From positions 3,472,001-3,536,000 of the forward strand of contig CAXXDH010000003.1 of NCBI GenBank assembly GCA_963677785.2: a stretch of DNA of 64,000 nucleotides. Direction: 5' to 3'. Below, piece after piece: positions 59,065 through 64,000 of the stretch (positions are counted from its first letter, which is position 1; every line of letters starts with the position of its first letter). Under the pieces are notes generated by a model. The model worked only from the letters and a program-made list of their open reading frames with translations, did not search any database and was not told where the DNA came from. The DNA comes from G963665495 sp963677785 (GTDB lineage: Bacteria; Desulfobacterota; Desulfovibrionia; Desulfovibrionales; Desulfovibrionaceae). The position numbers and the translations under genes were made by a program.

Positions 59065-60252
59065 TTATGTATATTTTTTCCAGAGGGGTGATTTCTGCAA
59101 ATACGCAAAGAGATCGCCGCCGGGATAAAGTAGCGAAGGTACTCCACAGGCTTCCGCAGCCATAATATCCGTATCATTGTCGCCGATAAGCAGGCTGTTG
59201 TTAAGTTGAATATCCCACAATTGTTCAGCTCGGAGTATCAGCCCAGGATTGGGTTTCCTGCAATTGCAATCTTTGAGGTACGAACCCAAGGCATGCGTGG
59301 GATGGTGCGGACAGTAAAATGTTTGATCTATATGGGCCCCATGCAAGAGGAGCTGACTGTTGATCCAGTTTGTAAACTCGATAAACGTATCCTCGGTATA
59401 ATAACCGCGTCCGATTCCGGATTGGTTGGTAACAACAAAGACATAGAGACCTTTATCATTGGCCCATTTTATCGTTTCAATCGCGCCGGGGTTCCATTCG
59501 AAATTCTGCTCTTTATGCACGTAGCCATGGTCGATGTTTAACGTTCCATCCCTGTCCAGAAACAGGGCTGGTTTGCATTTCCAATTGGGTACGGATTGTT
59601 GGGCAGCCGTGAAGGTTTCCGGTATGCCGATATCAATAAAGAAGCCATCGTATACCTGCCCGTAAAAAACGCGTTCTTCAATCAACTGCTCAAAAAGGCT
59701 TTGTTCGATTTGAGAGAACCCGGGTGGAAACAATGAAAGGATCTCTTTGGAAAGGAGAAAGACGCCACCGTTTATGACGCCCGGTCCGCTCAATGTTTTT
59801 TCATGGAAGCCTGTAATTTGATTTGCATGCAGCTCGATACAGCCATATCGGCTTACATCGTCGACACCACGCAGAGCGATTGCGGCCTTGGCATTATTTT
59901 CTTTGTATACCCGAAACAGATCCAGGAAATTTATGTCGAAAAGCGTGTCGCCGTTGAGTACGAAAAAATCATCCTGAAGGAGGTGGGCTGCGTGTTTCAA
60001 GGCTCCGCCAGTTCCAAGCGGGGTGTCTTCGTGACTGATAATGATATTTTGCGCGTCGGAAAAATGTTTTTCAATTGCCTGCCCTTGATAGCCGGTGCTG
60101 ATGATGATTTCATCAATCCCATAGCGTTGCAAATTCCAAATGACATAATCCAGAAAAGGTTTTCCGGAGATATTGAGCATCGGTTTAGGGGTCTTTTCCA
60201 CGAGATTCCCTAAACGCGTTCCTTTGCCACCAGCTAAGATGACTGCTTGCAT
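59065..60252 (-). CDS. Fused heptose-1-phosphate guanylyltransferase and heptose bisphosphatase (HddC-GmhB)
   Basis: This 395-aa protein joins two enzymes of GDP-D-glycero-alpha-D-manno-heptose synthesis. Residues 1 to about 225 are a nucleotidyltransferase with the signature MQAVILAGGKGTRL, VEKTPKPMLNISGKP and FVLNGDTLFDINF. Residues about 230-395 are a HAD-type GmhB phosphatase with FLDRDGTLN, VTNQSGIGRG, the zinc loop YCPHHPTHALGSY to NCRKP, and LIGDNDTDIMAAE. In other bacteria these are usually separate genes. The fusion order (transferase, then phosphatase) is the reverse of the reaction order. Composition looks more AT-rich than in neighbours, which fits exchange of surface-polysaccharide genes. 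No other heptose gene is in the window. Confidence 0.88.
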   Translation of the reverse strand: MQAVILAGGKGTRLGNLVEKTPKPMLNISGKPFLDYVIWNLQRYGIDEIIISTGYQGQAIEKHFSDAQNIIISHEDTPLGTGGALKHAAHLLQDDFFVLNGDTLFDINFLDLFRVYKENNAKAAIALRGVDDVSRYGCIELHANQITGFHEKTLSGPGVINGGVFLLSKEILSLFPPGFSQIEQSLFEQLIEERVFYGQVYDGFFIDIGIPETFTAAQQSVPNWKCKPALFLDRDGTLNIDHGYVHKEQNFEWNPGAIETIKWANDKGLYVFVVTNQSGIGRGYYTEDTFIEFTNWINSQLLLHGAHIDQTFYCPHHPTHALGSYLKDCNCRKPNPGLILRAEQLWDIQLNNSLLIGDNDTDIMAAEACGVPSLLYPGGDLFAYLQKSPLWKKYT

Positions 60253-60478
60253 GAGAGCTCTACTTGGGCTTGTGGGGTTATATTGAAAAAGATTTCTTCA
60301 GCGCGAACACAACTTTCTTGAAAGCTGAATAATCACGCCCTGTCTACTATTTGTTGCGTGACAGAGTCAAATCCGCTGAAAGGATGCGAACGGCTTTTCG
60401 ATGGAAAGGATTTTTCGCAAGCAGGATCAGGGCCTGACGCTCACGGGAAAGGGAACAAAAGCCGGGCACGACCGGACG

Positions 60479-61105
60479 TTAGTCTCCCATGTGCAATCGC
60501 CGGGCGCCGTGGCGTCCTTTCAGCGTACGTTCGATTACCCCGTCTTGAACGACAAGGGTGACGTCCGCACCGTTCAGGTACAGCAGCCAATAGTCCTGCG
60601 CTTCCATGATAGGCGTTACCGGACCATACGTCCCCTCGATTTCGGCATCCAGCCGTCTGCCCTCCAATATACGTATATCCGGAGCCGGTGAATAATCCGA
60701 AGGCTGCACAAGCAAGGCATTGTTCAACAGGTTGATGGTTTGTTGTGTTTCTTCGTCCGGCCGGCCTGACTGCTTGGAAAGTTTAGCCGCCAGATCAAGC
60801 AGAACCACGGGATCATAACGGGTGCAGCTGCTGAATTCGCTGATGGCCTGGTTCGAGGAGAAAAGTTCCTGGAAATGTTCCTTCCAGTCCGCGTACGGTC
60901 CCTTTTCGGAGAGACCAAAGCGGTGAAAGCGAGGTTCGCACGCAAAGTTCATCAGGTCCAGGTATAACGAGCGGGCTTCCTGCAGCGGGTATTCTTCCGC
61001 AGCCAGGGCACTGGCGGCACAGAGCAGCATGCTTGCCAACAACACAAGCGTTATTTGAAGTCTTGGAGACAACTTTTCGAATTTAAATACTATTTTTTCT
61101 GTCAT
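60479..61105 (-). CDS. Secreted hypothetical protein
   Basis: This 208-aa protein has a signal peptide with hydrophobic core LQITLVLLASMLLCAASALA, preceded by a charged 14-residue segment. The mature part is mostly helical, with three cysteines but no family recognised. The end is basic (RTLKGRHGARRLHMGD). GGAGGGG lies before the ATG. It stands alone on the minus strand. Confidence 0.72.
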   Translation of the reverse strand: MTEKIVFKFEKLSPRLQITLVLLASMLLCAASALAAEEYPLQEARSLYLDLMNFACEPRFHRFGLSEKGPYADWKEHFQELFSSNQAISEFSSCTRYDPVVLLDLAAKLSKQSGRPDEETQQTINLLNNALLVQPSDYSPAPDIRILEGRRLDAEIEGTYGPVTPIMEAQDYWLLYLNGADVTLVVQDGVIERTLKGRHGARRLHMGD

Positions 61106-61327
61106 GGCATGTGCCCCTCCGCTTTAGGGACATCCAATTTGAAGGAAAGCATCCATTGGCCGAATATGGCCGGGATATACGCCTTTTTAAGAAAAAGACA
61201 ATCGCCTACCTAACCACAGCACTGCAAAACATTTTTTCACGGCCGAAAAGCACTCCATTAAGGTTGTTTGTGCACTATAAATAACTACTTGTATTTATAG
61301 AGATTAAATGCTGGAATCACTTTTTAG

Positions 61328-61594
61328 TCAATTGCCGGAATCATCAAAATACAGTGCGCCCAGTTCTTTACTATCTTTGTCGGAAAACGCTTCGGTCAGC
61401 TCTCCGTACAGCGCGATTCGCAGATCACGTAGAGCTGCCATGGTTTTTTGTCCTTTTTTGGTGATTTCGGATTGCAAGGAAAAAGCACCGGTGCAGGCGC
61501 ACAGGCAATTAGCCAGGTCGGCGTTCATTTTTTTGAGGACGGCACCCAGTTCCTGATGCTGCTCGAATGTGAATCCCGGTTGATTATCTGACAT
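61328..61594 (-). CDS. Small helical hypothetical protein
   Basis: This 88-aa cytoplasmic protein is mostly helical and has CLCACTGAF as its only cysteine cluster. GGGAGG lies seven bases before ATG 61594, which is why the 23-codon upstream extension was not used. No family recognised. Confidence 0.62.
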   Translation of the reverse strand: MSDNQPGFTFEQHQELGAVLKKMNADLANCLCACTGAFSLQSEITKKGQKTMAALRDLRIALYGELTEAFSDKDSKELGALYFDDSGN

Positions 61595-61732
61595 GGCAGG
61601 CCTCCCAAAGCATTTTTCCCTTATTCTTACTGCGTGGAAGGAAGAGAGGCAAGATGAATGCAAAATTTTTTACAGAGCTTTAACCCGGGCAGGCTACGAA
61701 CAGATGTCTCCATGCCTGAGACATAAGCAAGA

Positions 61733-61756
61733 CAAAGCGGGCCGGAGCCCGCTTTG
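61733..61756 (-). terminator. Hairpin after the secreted protein gene (minus strand)
   Basis: A perfect 10-bp stem, CAAAGCGGGC with GCCCGCTTTG, has a 4-nt loop and lies 13 bp past the stop of the gene ending at 61770. Only a short T-rich stretch follows on the minus strand. Confidence 0.65.
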
Positions 61757-61769
61757 CCCGCAAGAGTCG

Positions 61770-62189
61770 TTAGTTAAACGTTTTATATCCCCCAGGCCGT
61801 ACTTTGTCCCAGCTAAAACCTGAAATGGTTTTTTCATTGCTTGCGCCGTTGAAGGGAGGCTTTTGAAACTGTACTTTGATCGTGTTTTGACCTTCTTTCA
61901 GGAGACGGGACGAGTTCGGCAGCGTCCTGCTGTTGAAAAAAATCTCGGATTTTCCGACGTATGTTCCGTTTACGTACCACACAGGGCGTTCGCTCACTCC
62001 CGGTGGAATGGGAAAGCTCCCCTGCACCCAGATTCGGGCCTTTTGTTTGCCGTTTCCCCATTTACCCACTTGAATTGATTTGATGGTCCAGGGGCAGGGC
62101 TTGTCTGCCGCACCTTCGGCAAGCGCAGCAGCGCTCAGTCCGAGGCAAAAAATACATACCAAGCAAGCAATCACGAGATTTCTGTTCAT
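61770..62189 (-). CDS. Secreted hypothetical protein
   Basis: This 139-aa protein has a clear signal peptide (MNRNLVIACLVCIFCLGLSA, cleaved near ALAEG). The mature domain is beta-rich, with an immunoglobulin-like look (ARIWVQGSFPIPPGVSERPV, GQNTIKVQFQKPP), but no family can be named. GGGAGGAG precedes the ATG. Confidence 0.72.
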   Translation of the reverse strand: MNRNLVIACLVCIFCLGLSAAALAEGAADKPCPWTIKSIQVGKWGNGKQKARIWVQGSFPIPPGVSERPVWYVNGTYVGKSEIFFNSRTLPNSSRLLKEGQNTIKVQFQKPPFNGASNEKTISGFSWDKVRPGGYKTFN

Positions 62190-62581
62190 GTCTCTTCTCC
62201 TCCCTTTTCGGGAGCAACGTATTTTTTTCGCTCCCGGAATTCGTTAAAGGCTCCCCATCAAAACATAATATTGCGATTTTAGCATAAATGATGCCATTTG
62301 TATTACTGTAAGGGAAAGAAAAGAAACTTGTGAGCTTGTTTGTAACTAGCTGTTTTGACAACTGTTATATATATGCAGGACGAATGCTGTTCTCGTGTTG
62401 CATATTTTGTTTCTCCGAATGTCCGCATGATACTGCCACCAAAATGGGCATTATAGAGACAAAGTAAAGTGTCGGATGCAACAAAGTTGCACCCGCTAGA
62501 TGTTTTTGCCTAAGTTGGTAAAACAACCTGGGGGATTCGGCAGGTTGTTTTTCTGGATAATTGTCAACGAAGAGATATATC
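62190..62581. other. Gene-free region with two hairpins
   Basis: About 390 bp, AT-rich, with no protein gene. A small stem TGCAAC/GTTGCA lies near 62480 and a terminator stem at 62522-62552. A promoter-like TTGACA at 62355 has no matching -10 at normal spacing, so a small RNA here is possible but not supported. Confidence 0.35.
62522..62552. terminator. Terminator downstream of the methyltransferase pseudogene
   Basis: AACAACCTG pairs with CAGGTTGTT across a 10-nt loop. T-runs follow on the plus strand, and a shorter one on the minus strand, where it would end the methyltransferase transcript. Confidence 0.75.
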
Positions 62582-63229
62582 TCATATGATATTTGTTTGT
62601 TTTTCCATAATAAAGTCCAGATACAGCCCTTTTCTTTCCAAGGTGAACGACTGGACGCCCAGTTGGTTCAGGAATGAGCTGATCTCATCGGACGTATAGG
62701 ATGCGCGGATGGATTCCCAGACGTCTCGTTTGATTTTCAGGTAATAGAACAGTCCGCCTCGGTAGAAGTCATAGATATACAGGACGCCGGAATCGGAAAG
62801 GCTGTTCAGAAGGTTGCTGATCCCCAGTAGCGGATCCGGCCAGTGGTGCAGCGAGAATGTGGAATAGACAACATCGAATTTGCCCAAAGAAGCGATCAAA
62901 TCCGAATCTTCCGCAGAGCCATTTTGGAAGGAAATAGTTTCGTCTTGTTTTGTACTGCGGATATGCTCTTGGGCAACTTGTACCATGTCGGCCTAGTACT
63001 CCAGACCGATGAGTTCTTGCGGTCCGTATTTTTCCGCAACCAGGCCGGTCTGGTTGCCGGGGCCAGGGCCGATTTCAAGATACCTGCCCGGTCGTTGCAG
63101 CCGGTCAAATTTGCTGAAAAAATCCTTGTAATAAAAATTCCCGAGCTTTTTCTGCATCGTCAGATATTCCTGAGTCGTTTTTTGCCCGGTGATGACTTCA
63201 TGGTCCGTATGGGGAATGCGTTTTGGCAT
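62582..63229 (-). pseudogene. Class I SAM-dependent methyltransferase interrupted by one in-frame TAG
   Basis: The reading frame runs from an ATG with a good AGGAGA site to a stop at 62582, but a TAG at 62993-62995 splits it into 78 and 137 codons in the same frame. The first part carries motif I (LEIGPGPGNQTGLVAEKYG) and ends LIGLEY. The second continues ADMVQVAQEH and FDVVYSTFSLHHWPDPL (motif IV and post-motif). Without the TAG the product would be a normal methyltransferase of about 215 residues. The stop falls after the acidic residue of motif II, where a Ser is common in the family. A recent nonsense mutation is the simplest reading. Sequencing error, suppression or recoding are alternatives; no pyrrolysine genes are in the window and TAG is used elsewhere as a normal stop. 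Confidence 0.75.
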
Positions 63230-63349
63230 GCAGATCTCCTAGACTAAGTCTATTGAGAGGACGTGCCTACTGCCGGCGTTTCGCAGGTGAACTCCAAGCC
63301 AGTCCGGAGGGCTGGTTCATAAGCGAATGCAAGCTGTACCCGGTCGGCG

Positions 63350-64000
63350 TCAGTCAGCAACAACCACCTTGTTTTTGCCCTGGTGTTTCGCGTCGTACAG
63401 CGCCTGGTCGGCGCGTCGAATAAAGCTTTCGAGGGGTTCGTTTTCTCGGAATTGTGCCAGTCCCAAACTTGCCGTAACCGAAATTTCGTCATTGCCATTG
63501 GGAGTAAACAGCTGGCAAGCGAAGGTATTGCGAATGCGCTCTGCGGCCCGCAAAGACTGCTCTATTCCCGCATTCGGAAACAGAGCCACGAATTCTTCTC
63601 CGCCGTAGCGAAAAGCCGCATCGCTTTCGCGGATTTCTTTTTTAATCACAGCCGCCAAGGCTTGCAGCACCACATCGCCTTCAGGGTGGCCGTACGTGTC
63701 GTTGAACATTTTGAAATTATCCACATCCATAATCAGGAGTGAAAGCGGCCGTTCGGATTCCAATGCATGGTCAATTTCCTGCCCGAGGCGGTGGGCCAAT
63801 TCTCTTTTATTGTAAAGGCCTGTCAGTCCGTCGGTTTCGCTGATTTTTTTATAATGGGCCTGGCTTTGTACCAGCGACATTTTTTCCTGACGCAGCTGAC
63901 GAATTCTATCGGCCAGGGCAAAAGAGAGCAAAACGGCATCGGCTGCCGGCCCCAGAGAAAGCAGGAGATTGCCCGTTACCAGGGCAGGGAAGAGCCCCAT
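63350..64000 (-). CDS. Diguanylate cyclase, 3' part (partial at window edge)
   Basis: The last 216 or so residues of a c-di-GMP-synthesising enzyme are visible; the start lies beyond the right edge. The N-terminal part seen is hydrophobic (LFPALVTGNLLLSLGPAADAVLLSFALADRIRQLR in pieces), consistent with the last helices of a 7TM-type sensor. The GGDEF domain has DGLTGLYNKREL, IMDVDNFKMFNDTYGH and the active loop RYGGEEFVALFP (GGEEF, active form). The Met codon at the very edge may be internal. It is alone on the minus strand here. Confidence 0.88.
   Translation of the reverse strand: MGLFPALVTGNLLLSLGPAADAVLLSFALADRIRQLRQEKMSLVQSQAHYKKISETDGLTGLYNKRELAHRLGQEIDHALESERPLSLLIMDVDNFKMFNDTYGHPEGDVVLQALAAVIKKEIRESDAAFRYGGEEFVALFPNAGIEQSLRAAERIRNTFACQLFTPNGNDEISVTASLGLAQFRENEPLESFIRRADQALYDAKHQGKNKVVVAD

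Noticed and set aside
62355..62400. TTGACA-containing promoter for a small RNA
   Set aside because: No -10 hexamer lies at 16-18 bp spacing.
1..64000. CRISPR arrays, prophage, tRNA or rRNA genes
   Set aside because: No regularly spaced repeats, no phage structural or integrase genes, and no tRNA cloverleaf or rRNA motif were seen in any intergenic region.

Overview
The window is a chromosomal segment of a Gram-negative, probably strictly anaerobic bacterium. The best guess is a sulfate reducer of the Desulfovibrionales (Desulfobacterota). Support comes from the fused NfnAB-type transhydrogenase, the Cache/PAS/PocR sensor proteins, the RicT-metG pair, lipoproteins and signal peptides typical of a didermic cell, and a moderate G+C that drops in some sensor modules. 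The taxon is inferred; no rRNA or tRNA gene is visible to confirm it.

Layout. 1-60 holds what may be the last codons of a gene entering from the left. 365-10873 is a run of four same-strand histidine kinases: a large hybrid kinase with two receivers and an HPt domain, two short receiver-kinase fusions, and a three-PAS kinase. A P-type proton ATPase (11296-13818), preceded by a 178-bp inverted-repeat element, and a fused NfnAB-like electron-bifurcating transhydrogenase (14249-16531) follow. Next come a chemoreceptor, a secreted SH3 protein with a Pro/Ala-rich tail (minus strand), and an intact ISAs1-type insertion sequence (20134-21472) with near-perfect ends and a 10-bp target duplication. 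21948-25158 is ricT-metG, followed by a second chemoreceptor and a Lys/Pro-rich secreted protein.

28492-30237 (minus) is a histone-deacetylase-like hydrolase with an ATC-hydrolase-family protein and a tiny cysteine protein. 30468-32075 is a Kef/YbaL-type antiporter. 32215-32669 is a ribbon-helix-helix gene overlapping a coiled-coil ORF, driven by a promoter whose -10 box sits in a perfect 22-bp palindrome. A sensor kinase and tex follow.

37297-45574 is the most interesting block: six same-strand genes encoding a PocR-PAS kinase, a CBS-PAS-GGDEF protein, a Leu/Ile/Val-type periplasmic binding protein, a membrane-bound PAS kinase with a CheA-like HPt and ATPase core, a CheX-type phosphatase and a CheY-like receiver. 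The last four are tightly packed or overlapping and look like a self-contained chemosensory-like pathway without CheW or MCP.

45880-64000 is more ordinary: thiC, an M16 peptidase, an orphan sugar-type binding protein, an NlpC/P60 lipoprotein, a DinB-like protein, a YheO-type regulator with an aminotransferase, a polytopic membrane protein, a lipoprotein, citrate synthase, a HddC-GmhB fusion for heptose activation, several small secreted proteins, a methyltransferase gene interrupted by one in-frame TAG, and the 3' part of a diguanylate cyclase.

Signal transduction dominates: seven histidine kinases, two chemoreceptors, CheX and CheY, two GGDEF proteins and two binding proteins, with almost no DNA-binding output domains. 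Phosphorelay, motility-type and c-di-GMP outputs are therefore more likely than direct transcriptional control. No CRISPR array, phage or rRNA/tRNA gene was seen.
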